A stretch of 64,000 nucleotides of DNA from CAZDDB01 sp963843285 (GCA_963843285.1 CAWJJO010000016.1:62001-126000), one strand, 5' to 3'; shown: positions 49,389 through 57,425, counted from the first letter of the stretch. Numbers and translations: made by a program. Notes: generated from the sequence alone by a model not told the origin.

Positions 49389-50476
49389 TGAGCCTGGTGT
49401 GGATATCTCTGATCAAAATCGGAATTACCTTGTTCTGGGTGTTGAATCTTGCTGCGGTGCTGACCTGGGTCGAACGGAAACAGAGCGCGGTCATGCAGGA
49501 TCGGATCGGGGCGAACCGTGCCAACATTGGGCCGTTCCGCATGATCGGACTTTTCCAGATCCTGGCCGACTCGCTCAAGATGCTGCTCAAAGAGGATTGG
49601 GTGCCGCCCGGCGGGAACAAGTTTCTCCATACGATCGCCCCGATGATCTCCTTCTTTTTTGCCATGATGGCATTCGCAGTCATTCCGATTGGAAACTATA
49701 TTCAGATCGGTAGCGCACATATTCCTCTCTACATCTTTGGATCGAATGTCGCCATTCTCTTCGTCTTTGCGATGCTTTCACTGGAGATCTACGGCGTTGT
49801 GTTTGCGGGTTATTCCTCAAACAACAACTACGCGATGCTTGGCGCATTAAGAGGAAGCGCGCAAATGTTCTCCTACGAAATCACGTTTGGCGCAACCTTG
49901 ATCGGTCTGTTTATGATTTTCGGAACTCTCAATCTTCAGGAACTCGTGATTAGGCAGAAAGGGTTGGCATTTGGCTTTCTGCCACGGTGGGGAGTGTTCG
50001 TGCAGCCGCTCGGCTTTATTCTTTTTTGCGCAGCGGGCCTGGCAGAAACCAAGCGCGCTCCGTTTGATTTGCCGGAAGGAGAATCGGAAATTGTCGGCTA
50101 TTTTACAGAGTACAGCGGTCTTAAATGGGGTGTGTTTATGCTGGTCGATTTCGTCGAGACCATCCTGATCGCGGCCCTGGTAACGGTTCTCTTTCTCGGA
50201 GGCTGGCAGGTCCCGTTTCTATTCCAGGATGGTTTCCACTGGGGATCAGACATTCTCACAATTTCGCCGGTCTGGGTTACGATCCTCCAGGTACTCATTT
50301 TCTTCGTGAAGATGAGTATCTTTATCTGGACCTTTATGTTGATTCGCTGGACGCTTCCACGGTTTCGCTATGATCAGTTGATGAGACTCGGATGGAACAT
50401 CATGTTGCCTCTTTCGTTGTTGAACATATTTATCACCGGATTTATCGTGTTGTTAAGGGATACCTATCGTGGCTAA
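49388..50476 (+). CDS. nuoH: NADH-quinone oxidoreductase subunit H
   Basis: The 362-residue polytopic membrane subunit has the signatures WVERKQSAVMQDRIGANRAN, IGPFRMIGLFQILADSLKML, YSSNNNYAMLGALRGSAQMF, SYEI and PFDLPEGESEIV. It anchors the peripheral arm and lines the quinone tunnel. Its end overlaps nuoI by eight bases. Confidence 0.96.
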   Translation: MSLVWISLIKIGITLFWVLNLAAVLTWVERKQSAVMQDRIGANRANIGPFRMIGLFQILADSLKMLLKEDWVPPGGNKFLHTIAPMISFFFAMMAFAVIPIGNYIQIGSAHIPLYIFGSNVAILFVFAMLSLEIYGVVFAGYSSNNNYAMLGALRGSAQMFSYEITFGATLIGLFMIFGTLNLQELVIRQKGLAFGFLPRWGVFVQPLGFILFCAAGLAETKRAPFDLPEGESEIVGYFTEYSGLKWGVFMLVDFVETILIAALVTVLFLGGWQVPFLFQDGFHWGSDILTISPVWVTILQVLIFFVKMSIFIWTFMLIRWTLPRFRYDQLMRLGWNIMLPLSLLNIFITGFIVLLRDTYRG

Positions 50477-50996
50477 AGAACTAAAGGTAAAAGTAATGAA
50501 AGTGCCTTCTCTGCAGAAGAGGAGTTTTTTGGAAGACGCATATCTTCCCGAGATCATGAAGGGGCTCCGCATTACCGCAAAGCATTTCTGGGTGAACATG
50601 TGGATCCACCTGCGGCACAAGATCGGTCTCAAGACAAAGAATCGAGGCTCAATTACCTATCAATATCCGGAAGAACGGCGTCCGCTTTCGCCACGGGTTC
50701 GCACCCTGCATCGTCTGGTAAAACGTGAAGATGGCAGTCCGCGTTGTGTTGCCTGCATGATGTGCGAGACCATCTGTCCTGCAAAATGTATTTATATTGT
50801 GGGTGCGGATCACCCCGATCCGAATATTGAGAAACATCCCGTCCGGTTTGATATCGATCTCGGTGTGTGTGTTTTTTGCGGACTCTGCGTGGAAGCATGT
50901 CCCGAAGATGCCATCCGGATGGATACCGGGATTCTGGAGTTTTCATCTGAAAGTCGCGAAGGAATGATCTACCATATGAAGGATCTTCTGAGGTAG
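50469..50996 (+). CDS. nuoI: NADH-quinone oxidoreductase subunit I
   Basis: The 175-residue protein carries two 4Fe-4S motifs, CVACMMCETICP and CVFCGLCVEACPEDAI. The N-terminal 60 residues include the amphipathic LRITAKHFWVNMW segment. It starts at GTG within nuoH. The operon stops here: nuoJKLMN do not follow, and an AT-rich repeat and lipA come next. Confidence 0.96.
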   Translation: MAKELKVKVMKVPSLQKRSFLEDAYLPEIMKGLRITAKHFWVNMWIHLRHKIGLKTKNRGSITYQYPEERRPLSPRVRTLHRLVKREDGSPRCVACMMCETICPAKCIYIVGADHPDPNIEKHPVRFDIDLGVCVFCGLCVEACPEDAIRMDTGILEFSSESREGMIYHMKDLLR

Positions 50997-51002
50997 GACT
51001 TG

Positions 51003-51121
51003 AAAAATCAAATATCAAATATCAAAAATCAAATAAACATAAATTCATAAGCAAAGAACTGTTATCGCTTGCTGGTTATTTTACTTGTTTGATTATGTTT
51101 ATTTGATTTTTGATTTTTGAT
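51003..51121. repeat. A-family AT-rich palindrome before lipA
   Basis: Left arm AAAAATCAAATATCAAATAT followed by CAAAAATCAAATAAACATAA; right arm TTATGTTTATTTGATTTTTG followed by ATTTTTGATA. The lipA ATG begins one base after the right arm. This is the one copy lying between genes of the same direction. Confidence 0.9.
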
Positions 51122-51994
51122 ATGGATATGACAAGGCCTCGATTACCCGAATGGATCAAGGCTCGCTTTCCAGGCGGAGACGGCTATCACCGTCTGAAAG
51201 GGATCATGCGCGATCTCAAGCTCAATACGGTTTGCGAGGACGCGCATTGCCCGAACATCGGTGAATGCTGGAACCGCGGGACTGCCACCTTTATGATCCT
51301 GGGTGATATTTGCACGCGCGGTTGCCGCTATTGTGCCGTAGCAAAAGGGAAGCCGGAAGGTCTGGATCTGGAGGAGCCGGTCCGCGTTGCGGAAGCGGTC
51401 CGCCAAATGAACCTTCGGCATGTCGTAATCACATCCGTCGATCGCGATGATCTTGCAGACGGTGGCGCCGGCATCTTTGCCCAAACGATCCGGCAGATCC
51501 GTAAACACGTTCCGGCCTGCGCTATTGAAGTGCTGATTCCGGATTTCAAAGGCGATCCGGATGCGCTTCGAACTGTAATGGAAGCAGCGCCTGATATTCT
51601 CAATCACAACACCGAAACTGTGCCGCGACTGTATCCAACCATCCGGCTCGGTGGAAAATATCAGACTACTCTGGAACTTCTGCGCTGCGCAAGTGAGTGG
51701 TATCCATCCTCGATTACAAAAACCGGAATCATGCTTGGACTCGGCGAGATGGATCATGAAATTGAAGAAGTCATTCGCGATCTTGTTTCGATTGGTGTAA
51801 ACATTCTCACGCTGGGCCAGTATTTGCAACCTACAAAAAAGCACGCGCCGGTCGCAAAGTTTTATCACCCCGATGAGTTTCGCTTCTGGAAAGAGAAAGG
51901 CGAGTTGATGGGGATCGGACATGTCGAATCCGGCCCGCTGGTTCGCAGTTCCTACCACGCCGAAGAACAACTGGAACTCCTGCAAGTCCACTAA
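51122..51994 (+). CDS. lipA: lipoyl synthase
   Basis: The 290-residue radical SAM enzyme has both cluster motifs: CEDAHCPNIGEC (C38, C43, C49; auxiliary cluster) and CTRGCRYC (C64, C68, C71; radical SAM cluster). The C-terminal RSSYHAEEQ supplies the serine ligand. It inserts sulfur at C6 and C8 of protein-bound octanoate. ATG 51122 starts straight after the AT-rich repeat with no ribosome site; an ATG two codons on is possible. lipB is not adjacent. PspC follows by 26 bases. Confidence 0.96.
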   Translation: MDMTRPRLPEWIKARFPGGDGYHRLKGIMRDLKLNTVCEDAHCPNIGECWNRGTATFMILGDICTRGCRYCAVAKGKPEGLDLEEPVRVAEAVRQMNLRHVVITSVDRDDLADGGAGIFAQTIRQIRKHVPACAIEVLIPDFKGDPDALRTVMEAAPDILNHNTETVPRLYPTIRLGGKYQTTLELLRCASEWYPSSITKTGIMLGLGEMDHEIEEVIRDLVSIGVNILTLGQYLQPTKKHAPVAKFYHPDEFRFWKEKGELMGIGHVESGPLVRSSYHAEEQLELLQVH

Positions 51995-52020
51995 CGTTAT
52001 TTATATCAGGAGGATTTGCC

Positions 52021-52206
52021 ATGGCGCTTGTTCGTTCGAAGAGTGACCGGATGATCGCCGGTGTGTGCGGGGGACTTGCGAAGAGCCTGGGTTGGGATCC
52101 GACAATAGTGCGGATTCTGTATGTTCTGGTTTCGATTCTTTCTGCAGCTTTTCCCGGGACGATTGTATATATCATCCTGTGGATCGTCATGCCCGAAGAA
52201 GTATAA
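52021..52206 (+). CDS. PspC-domain protein
   Basis: The 61-residue protein is a minimal PspC domain: LVRSKSDRMIAGVCGGLAKS, LGWDPTIVRILYVLVSILSA, then a hydrophobic helix and IVMPEE. PspC domains sense envelope or membrane stress. AGGAGG lies seven bases before the ATG. Its TAA is followed closely by a B-family repeat. Confidence 0.92.
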   Translation: MALVRSKSDRMIAGVCGGLAKSLGWDPTIVRILYVLVSILSAAFPGTIVYIILWIVMPEEV

Positions 52207-52210
52207 TTAA

Positions 52211-52278
52211 GCACGGAAACACGGAATACACGGAAGGGAAAATTGAAAATCCCTAAAATTCTGTGTATTCCGTGGTTA
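52211..52278. repeat. B-family periodic palindrome
   Basis: GCACGGAAACACGGAATACA followed by CGGAAGGG faces CCC and TTCTGTGTATTCCGTGGTTA. It ends six bases before the HD-domain gene's ATG at 52285. Confidence 0.82.
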
Positions 52279-52284
52279 AATCCT

Positions 52285-52848
52285 ATGCTACCAACAAGAG
52301 AAGAGGCGTTAGAAATTCTGCACGAACATACGCAATCGGAGAGTCTCCGCAAGCACGGGTACTCTGTAGAAGCAGTGATGCGCGCCTATGGCGAGAAACA
52401 TGGAGAGAACCCGGAGCTATTTGCGCTGGTTGGTTTGCTTCACGATTTTGATTATGAGCTGTACCCAAATGCGCCCGATCATCCGCTGAAAGGCTCCGAA
52501 ATTTTGCGTTCCAGAAATTTTCCGGAAGAAATCGTTTACGCGATTCAGTGTCATGCGGATTATCTCGGGTTAGAGCGGAAAGCACTTGTGGATAAGGCGA
52601 TCTTCGCACTGGATGAGCTCACCGGATTCATTGTTGCGTGTACACTTGTGAAGCCCAGCAAGAGTTTGTCGGAAATCGAACCGAAATCAGTTCGAAAGAA
52701 ACTGAAGGACAAGGCTTTCGCGCGGAGCGTATTGCGCGAGGATATTTACAAAGGAGCCGAACAACTCGGCGCGAATCTGGATGATCTGATTCTTTTTGTT
52801 GCCGACGCTTTGAAGCCGGTGGCAACGCAAATCGGCTTGAATCCATAA
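52285..52848 (+). CDS. HD-domain hydrolase
   Basis: The 187-residue protein has LVGLLHDFDYELYPNAPDH (HD pair) and AIQCHADYLG downstream, within an otherwise helical fold. It belongs to the HDIG-like group of small metal phosphohydrolases. The substrate is unknown. A longer in-frame start would translate the B-family repeat, so I take MLPTREEALEIL at 52285. Confidence 0.88.
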   Translation: MLPTREEALEILHEHTQSESLRKHGYSVEAVMRAYGEKHGENPELFALVGLLHDFDYELYPNAPDHPLKGSEILRSRNFPEEIVYAIQCHADYLGLERKALVDKAIFALDELTGFIVACTLVKPSKSLSEIEPKSVRKKLKDKAFARSVLREDIYKGAEQLGANLDDLILFVADALKPVATQIGLNP

Positions 52849-52854
52849 GGAGTC

Positions 52855-52923
52855 ACACAATGGCACAAAGTCATCAATCAAAATAGATTCCTTCTATTCG
52901 TGTCTTCGTGCCTTTGTGGTTAC
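52855..52923. repeat. B-family palindrome, left arm eroded
   Basis: CACAATGGCACAAAGTCATC on the left and TTCGTGTCTTCGTGCCTTTG followed by TGGTTA on the right. The gene after it starts 19 bases later. Confidence 0.65.
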
Positions 52924-52941
52924 GCTTCCTAAAAATCTAAA

Positions 52942-53550
52942 ATGGTACCTTTTTCAACTCTTGCAACTTTATTTAGTCTCGGTTTCTTCTCCGGATTGAA
53001 CGTGTATGCGGTTGTGTTTGTCTCCGGACTTGCGATCCGCTATCACTGGCTGAGTCTCACTCCGTCGCTCCAGTCTTTGGATTTTCTGGCCCATCCAGGT
53101 GTCATTATTACCGCGGGGGTGCTTTACGCCGTCGAGTTCGTAGCAGACAAGATTCCGTGGGTGGACAATGTGTGGGATGCGATCCATACGGTTGTGCGTC
53201 CGCTCGCGGCGGTCTTTCTTGCGTTGCACGTGCTCGGGGATCAGAGTCCCGCCTTGAAAACGATCGCGGCACTGATTTGTGGGACTCTCGCCCTAACGTC
53301 TCACGCAGCAAAAGCGGGAACTCGGATCTCCACAAATCTGGTTTCTCCCGCCGAACCGTTCAGCAATATCGGATTAAGCCTGGCAGAGGACGCTGTCGTG
53401 ATTGTGGCGCTCTACTTTGTGTATGAGCACCCCTATATTGCCATGGGAATCGTGCTCGGATTTGTTGCTCTGATCGTCTGGTTCGCCCCAAAGCTGATCC
53501 GGGCAATCCGGTCTATTTTCCGTCGGAAAAATCCTGCTCCAGCCCCTTGA
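52942..53550 (+). CDS. DUF4126 membrane protein
   Basis: The 202-residue protein has about five hydrophobic segments and the DUF4126 features SGLNVYAVVFVSGL, FVADKIPWVDNVWDAIHTVV and LTSHAAKAGTRISTNLVSPA, EPFSN. The function of the family is unknown; the short motifs resemble channel or carrier half-repeats. The end of the gene contains the iscR promoter. Confidence 0.85.
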   Translation: MVPFSTLATLFSLGFFSGLNVYAVVFVSGLAIRYHWLSLTPSLQSLDFLAHPGVIITAGVLYAVEFVADKIPWVDNVWDAIHTVVRPLAAVFLALHVLGDQSPALKTIAALICGTLALTSHAAKAGTRISTNLVSPAEPFSNIGLSLAEDAVVIVALYFVYEHPYIAMGIVLGFVALIVWFAPKLIRAIRSIFRRKNPAPAP

Positions 53551-53575
53551 CATCCGGGTGCCAAACCGGTAAATT
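53547..53575 (+). promoter_or_regulatory. isc operon promoter
   Basis: TTGACA (53547-53552) and TAAATT (53570-53575) are 17 bases apart, starting inside the DUF4126 stop region and about 45 bases before iscR. Confidence 0.7.
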
Positions 53576-53582
53576 AGTGATA

Positions 53583-53601
53583 TTGGAGTGGAGTAGTCCA
53601 A
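53583..53601 (+). promoter_or_regulatory. possible Rrf2/IscR operator
   Basis: TTGGA-N9-TCCAA (53583-53601) is an inverted repeat at the expected transcription start, between the -10 box and iscR. It is a reasonable autoregulatory site but differs from the E. coli IscR consensus. Confidence 0.5.
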
Positions 53602-53620
53602 CTTCAACAGGACCTACGAC

Positions 53621-54076
53621 ATGGAAATCACACACGCCACACTGGATGCTGTCTATGCGTTGATCTATTTCTACTTGCAGCCAAGCGGGCAAGTTGTTGA
53701 CTTGCATAAGCTTTCGGAAGCTCTGGATGTCCCGCAAAGCTATATGTCTAAGGTGTTGCAGCAACTCCAGAGAAGCGGATATCTTGTGTCGCAGATGGGT
53801 TCAAAGGGTGGCTACCGCCTGACAAAGAACGTTGAGCAGACGACGATGAGAGATGTTGTGCTGGCAATGCAGGGGGAGACAATGCTTCAAGAGTGTCTTT
53901 CGGACCATTTCACCTGCGGGCGGTTTAAGAAGTGTTCGGTCTTGCGTCATGTAAAGGAAATTCAACAGACTGTAAACCGGATGTTGGACCAGATGACCAT
54001 CGGTCAGCTTGCAACTGAGATGGAGTTCAACGAACGGAGAGTAGTAACTCCGCCGGTCAGCCTGGGAGTGCAGTAG
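53621..54076 (+). CDS. iscR: Rrf2-family iron-sulfur regulator, IscR-like
   Basis: The 151-residue protein has a winged helix (LSEALDVPQSYMSKVLQQLQ, SGYLVSQMGSKGGYRL) and three cysteines, C92, C99 and C105, in ECLSDHFTCGRFKKC. The spacing is close to the cluster-binding cysteines of E. coli IscR (92, 98, 104). A [2Fe-2S]-sensing regulator of the downstream isc genes is the natural reading. It heads the operon, with def next three bases later. Confidence 0.88.
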   Translation: MEITHATLDAVYALIYFYLQPSGQVVDLHKLSEALDVPQSYMSKVLQQLQRSGYLVSQMGSKGGYRLTKNVEQTTMRDVVLAMQGETMLQECLSDHFTCGRFKKCSVLRHVKEIQQTVNRMLDQMTIGQLATEMEFNERRVVTPPVSLGVQ

Positions 54077-54079
54077 GAC

Positions 54080-54604
54080 ATGGCAATTTTAGATATTGTT
54101 TATTACGGTGATCCCCGGCTGGAAACTCTTTCCAAACCGGAGCCGGAAGTGACCCCTGAAGTGCGGCACTTCGTAAAAGACATGTTCGAAACGATGTATT
54201 TTACAAACGGCGTTGGACTTTCAGCGCCCCAGGTGGGCGTGAACAAGCGGGTTCTGGTGATCGATGTCAGCGGCGGCAGCGATCGCGGCAAACAGGTAGT
54301 GATGATCAATCCGGTGATTATCAAAGAAGATGGGGAACAAAAAGGGCCCGAAGGGTGCTTGAGTTTCCCCGGGTTGTTTGCCGATGTAAAGCGTCCGAAT
54401 ATTGTGCGCGTGAAAAGTCTCAATCTGGATGGACAGGAGATTGAGATAGAAGGCTCCGGCTTGCTGGCTCGCGCCATGCATCATGAAATCGATCATCTGG
54501 ATGGAATTCTATTTACAGAACGGATGAAGAAATCGGACCGCGAAGCCATCATCAAGAAAATGAAGAAGATGTCTCTTCCAATCAGGGAAAAGACTCTTGT
54601 TTAA
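54080..54604 (+). CDS. def: peptide deformylase
   Basis: The 174-residue metalloenzyme shows the three family motifs GVGLSAPQVG, EGCLSFPG (metal cysteine) and HEIDHLDG (metal histidines and catalytic glutamate). It removes the formyl group from nascent proteins. It lies between iscR and iscS with gaps of 3 and 12 bases, so it is co-transcribed with iron-sulfur genes; its metal centre (often iron) may link it to iron supply, an inference. Confidence 0.96.
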   Translation: MAILDIVYYGDPRLETLSKPEPEVTPEVRHFVKDMFETMYFTNGVGLSAPQVGVNKRVLVIDVSGGSDRGKQVVMINPVIIKEDGEQKGPEGCLSFPGLFADVKRPNIVRVKSLNLDGQEIEIEGSGLLARAMHHEIDHLDGILFTERMKKSDREAIIKKMKKMSLPIREKTLV

Positions 54605-54616
54605 GGGGAAGAAATC

Positions 54617-55831
54617 ATGAAACTGCCGATTTTTATGGATAATCACTCCACAACTCCAGTGGATCCGCGGGTGTTGGAAGAAATGCTTCCGTACTTTACG
54701 GAAGATTTTGGAAATGCTGCCAGCCGCAATCATGCGTTCGGCTGGAAGGCCGAAGAAGGCGTCGAGAGAGGACGCTCCCGGATTGCAGCCCTGATTCATG
54801 CAGATCCCAAAGAGATTGTGTTTACAAGCGGGGCAACAGAATCCAACAATCTCGCGCTCAAGGGCGTAGCGGAGATGTATGCGGAGAAGGGCGACCATAT
54901 CATCACTTGCGTGACCGAACACAAAGCGGTGCTGGACACGTGCAAGCGTTTGGAGAAGCTCGGGAAGCGCGTGACGTATCTGCCGGTGGATCAATACGGG
55001 CAGATTGATTTGGACGAACTTCGCGATTCGATCACCGAAAAGACGATTCTTGTTTCGATCATGTATGCGAATAATGAAGTCGGTACGCTGCAAAAGATCA
55101 AGGAGATTGCGAAGATTGCAAAAGAGAAGGGCATCCTGGTGCACAGCGATGCCGTTCAGGCAGTCGGCAAAATTCCAGTTGATGTGAATGATTTGAACGT
55201 GGATCTGATGTCCCTGACGGCGCACAAACTGTACGGCCCCAAGGGCGTTGGCGCGCTGTATGTGCGAAAGAAGGGCCCACGCGTTCGGCTGGTTGCGCAA
55301 ATGGATGGTGGTGGTCATGAACGCGGAATGCGATCCGGCACGTTGAATGTTCCCGGAATTGTCGGATTTGGAAAGGCATGCGAAATCGCGGGTGAAGTCA
55401 TGCCGGAAGAAATGAGACGCCTTGCGGGCCTTCGGGATGAGCTTCGTCACGCCATCGAGAGTAATCTGGAAGAAGTTTTCTTGAACGGTCACCCTACAGA
55501 GCGGTTGCCCAACAATCTGAACATCAGTTTCGCGTATGTGGAAGGGGAATCGCTGTTGATGGGGTTGGACGATATCGCCGTCTCATCCGGTTCGGCATGC
55601 ACGTCTGCAACGCTGGAACCTTCGTATGTTTTGAAGGCGCTCGGAGTGGGAGAAGATCTGGCTCACACTTCGATCCGCTTCGGCTTGGGGAGATTTAATA
55701 CCAAAGAAGAAGTGGATTACGTGATTCAGAAAGTGATCAATAATGTCAATCGCCTCAGAGAAATGTCCCCTCTGTACGAAATGGCGAAAGAAGGAATTGA
55801 CCTGAAAAAGGTCTCGTGGGGACGGGAATAA
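54617..55831 (+). CDS. iscS: cysteine desulfurase IscS
   Basis: The 404-residue PLP enzyme begins IFMDNHSTTPVDPRVLEEML. It has TEHKAVLDTCKRL, the PLP lysine in LTAHKLYGPKGVGALYVRKK, the RSGTLNVPGIVGFGKA region and the persulfide cysteine in SSGSACTSATLEPSYVLKAL. The SSGSACTS loop marks a group I enzyme delivering sulfur to IscU. GGGGAAG precedes the ATG. Confidence 0.97.
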   Translation: MKLPIFMDNHSTTPVDPRVLEEMLPYFTEDFGNAASRNHAFGWKAEEGVERGRSRIAALIHADPKEIVFTSGATESNNLALKGVAEMYAEKGDHIITCVTEHKAVLDTCKRLEKLGKRVTYLPVDQYGQIDLDELRDSITEKTILVSIMYANNEVGTLQKIKEIAKIAKEKGILVHSDAVQAVGKIPVDVNDLNVDLMSLTAHKLYGPKGVGALYVRKKGPRVRLVAQMDGGGHERGMRSGTLNVPGIVGFGKACEIAGEVMPEEMRRLAGLRDELRHAIESNLEEVFLNGHPTERLPNNLNISFAYVEGESLLMGLDDIAVSSGSACTSATLEPSYVLKALGVGEDLAHTSIRFGLGRFNTKEEVDYVIQKVINNVNRLREMSPLYEMAKEGIDLKKVSWGRE

Positions 55832-55846
55832 TAAAAAAGGATGAGT

Positions 55847-55880
55847 GCAGAAGGATGAAGGATGAACGGAGGCCTTCTGC
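55847..55880. repeat. small inverted repeat between iscS and iscU
   Basis: GCAGAAGG (55847-55854) is mirrored by CCTTCTGC (55873-55880) around GATGAAGGATGA-type repeats. It may tune relative expression of the flanking genes. Confidence 0.6.
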
Positions 55881-55901
55881 ATTCTGAGTTTGGAGGAACA
55901 A

Positions 55902-56285
55902 ATGGCTTATACAGATAAAGTTGTCGATCATTACAAAAATCCGCGAAATGTGGGAAGCATGGATAAGAGCGACCCGATGGTAGGAACCGGGATCGTGGGA
56001 GCTCCGGAATGCGGCGACGTGATGAAGCTGCAGATCCGGATCAACGATCAGAGCGGAGTCATTGAAGACGCGAAGTTTAAGACTTTCGGTTGCGGTAGCG
56101 CGATCGCCAGTTCCAGCCTGGTTACCGAATGGGTAAAGGGGAAAACAGTGGACGAAGCGTTGAAAATCAAGAACACCGAAATTGTGGAAGAGCTGAATCT
56201 TCCGCCGATCAAGATCCATTGTTCGGTTCTTGCTGAAGACGCGATCAAAGCCGCAATTGCGGATTACAAGAAAAAGAAAGACTGA
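55902..56285 (+). CDS. iscU: iron-sulfur scaffold IscU
   Basis: The 127-residue scaffold has its three cluster cysteines C37 (PECGDV, with D39), C64 (TFGCGSAIASSS) and C107 (IHCSVLAEDA). The HscA-recognition sequence LPPIK precedes H106. MAYTDKVVDHYKNPRNVGS is the standard opening. GGAGG lies five bases before the ATG; a TTG four codons upstream is less likely. Confidence 0.97.
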   Translation: MAYTDKVVDHYKNPRNVGSMDKSDPMVGTGIVGAPECGDVMKLQIRINDQSGVIEDAKFKTFGCGSAIASSSLVTEWVKGKTVDEALKIKNTEIVEELNLPPIKIHCSVLAEDAIKAAIADYKKKKD

Positions 56286-56297
56286 GGAACAACGCAC

Positions 56298-56630
56298 ATG
56301 GCACTGGATATTGGCATTTCTGAGACGGCTGCCACTCAGATCAAGCATTTGATCGATGCGAAGAATCTGACTGGCTTCGGCCTGCGGATGGGCGTCAAAG
56401 GCGGCGGATGCTCCGGACTGACATACGATATCAGTTTTGAAAACGAGACAAAGACCGGAGACAAGATTGCGGACGTCAACGGCGTCAAAGTATTTATCGA
56501 CTTCAAGAGCTATTTATATCTGAGAGGCACCACACTGGAATTTTCCACAGACCCTCTGAACGGCGGATTTTCGTTCCAAAACCCCAACGCAAAGAAATCG
56601 TGCGGGTGCGGTACTTCTTTTTCCGTTTAA
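56298..56630 (+). CDS. iscA: A-type iron-sulfur carrier IscA
   Basis: The 110-residue protein has the A-type cysteines in VKGGGCSGLTY and SCGCGTSFSV. It moves iron or clusters from IscU to apo-proteins. It starts 12 bases after iscU. Confidence 0.95.
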   Translation: MALDIGISETAATQIKHLIDAKNLTGFGLRMGVKGGGCSGLTYDISFENETKTGDKIADVNGVKVFIDFKSYLYLRGTTLEFSTDPLNGGFSFQNPNAKKSCGCGTSFSV

Positions 56631-56687
56631 GCCATTTGAATTCTTTGGGGGCGGTGCAGCAGCCGCTCTTGCAAGCTTTAACTTCCT

Positions 56688-57356
56688 ATGAATCAGACAG
56701 AGATTGTTTCAAAGATTGTGTGCCCGCACTGCGGAAGGGAGTCTATTCCTGCCGATTTCTGTTCGGAATGCGGCCGGATTCTCCCTGTTTCTGAAGCGCA
56801 GTCACATTATCAGGTTCTCGGTTATGACCAGGAGACTTTGAGCGTGGATCTTTCCGATCTGGAAAAGCGCTTATTTACGCTCAGCAAGAAATTTCATCCG
56901 GACCGTTTTGCAAGCCGGTCTTCATTGGAGCAGCAGTTTTCACACGACCGGTCTTCGGCGATCAACAATGCGTACCGCATTCTCAAGGATCCGATCACGC
57001 GCGCGAAATACATTGTAGAAAAAGAGCTTGGCTCGATCGAAGAAAAGTCCGCGAAAGTCCCGATCGAGATGGCGGATTTCTTTTTTGAGATTGACGATAT
57101 TCTGGACACGATCCGGGAATGTGATGGTAAGCCGGACGCTTCTGCGGTTCAGGAAGTACAAAACGCGGAACGGGATCTGAATGCAAAAGGGAAGGGACTG
57201 GAAGCGGACCTTCAGCAGCAGTTTGCAAAATACGATCAATCGCACGACCGGCAGATCGTAGAGAAAATGAAAGAAATCTTATCGGAGCGTTCGTATATCA
57301 AGTCCTTCCTTCGTCAGATCGATTCAACCCTGAATGGCGAGGAAGAGAAGAATTAA
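56688..57356 (+). CDS. hscB: Fe-S co-chaperone HscB with N-terminal zinc finger
   Basis: The 222-residue J-protein has a tetracysteine finger near its N-terminus (C12, C15, C25, C28 in VCPHC and FCSECG). A J domain (KKFHPDRF carries HPD) and the C-terminal IscU-binding helical domain follow. E. coli HscB lacks the finger; eukaryotic HSCB/HSC20 has one. It works with HscA on IscU. Its stop TAA is followed immediately by the CCACGG of a B-family repeat, before hscA. Confidence 0.94.
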   Translation: MNQTEIVSKIVCPHCGRESIPADFCSECGRILPVSEAQSHYQVLGYDQETLSVDLSDLEKRLFTLSKKFHPDRFASRSSLEQQFSHDRSSAINNAYRILKDPITRAKYIVEKELGSIEEKSAKVPIEMADFFFEIDDILDTIRECDGKPDASAVQEVQNAERDLNAKGKGLEADLQQQFAKYDQSHDRQIVEKMKEILSERSYIKSFLRQIDSTLNGEEEKN

Positions 57357-57425
57357 CCACGGAGAGCACGAAGCACACGGAGTAAGGGCATTGTCTTCCT
57401 CCGTGCCCTCCGTGTTCTCCGTGGT
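57355..57425. repeat. B-family periodic palindrome between hscB and hscA
   Basis: AACCACGGAGAGCACGAAGC followed by ACACGGAG faces CTCCGTGCCCTCCGTGTTCT followed by CCGTGGT. The first AA belongs to the TAA stop of hscB. Confidence 0.87.

Noticed and set aside
54509..55492. A 327-codon open frame antisense to iscS and def
   Set aside because: Both sense genes have all catalytic motifs; no ribosome site or domain supports the antisense frame.
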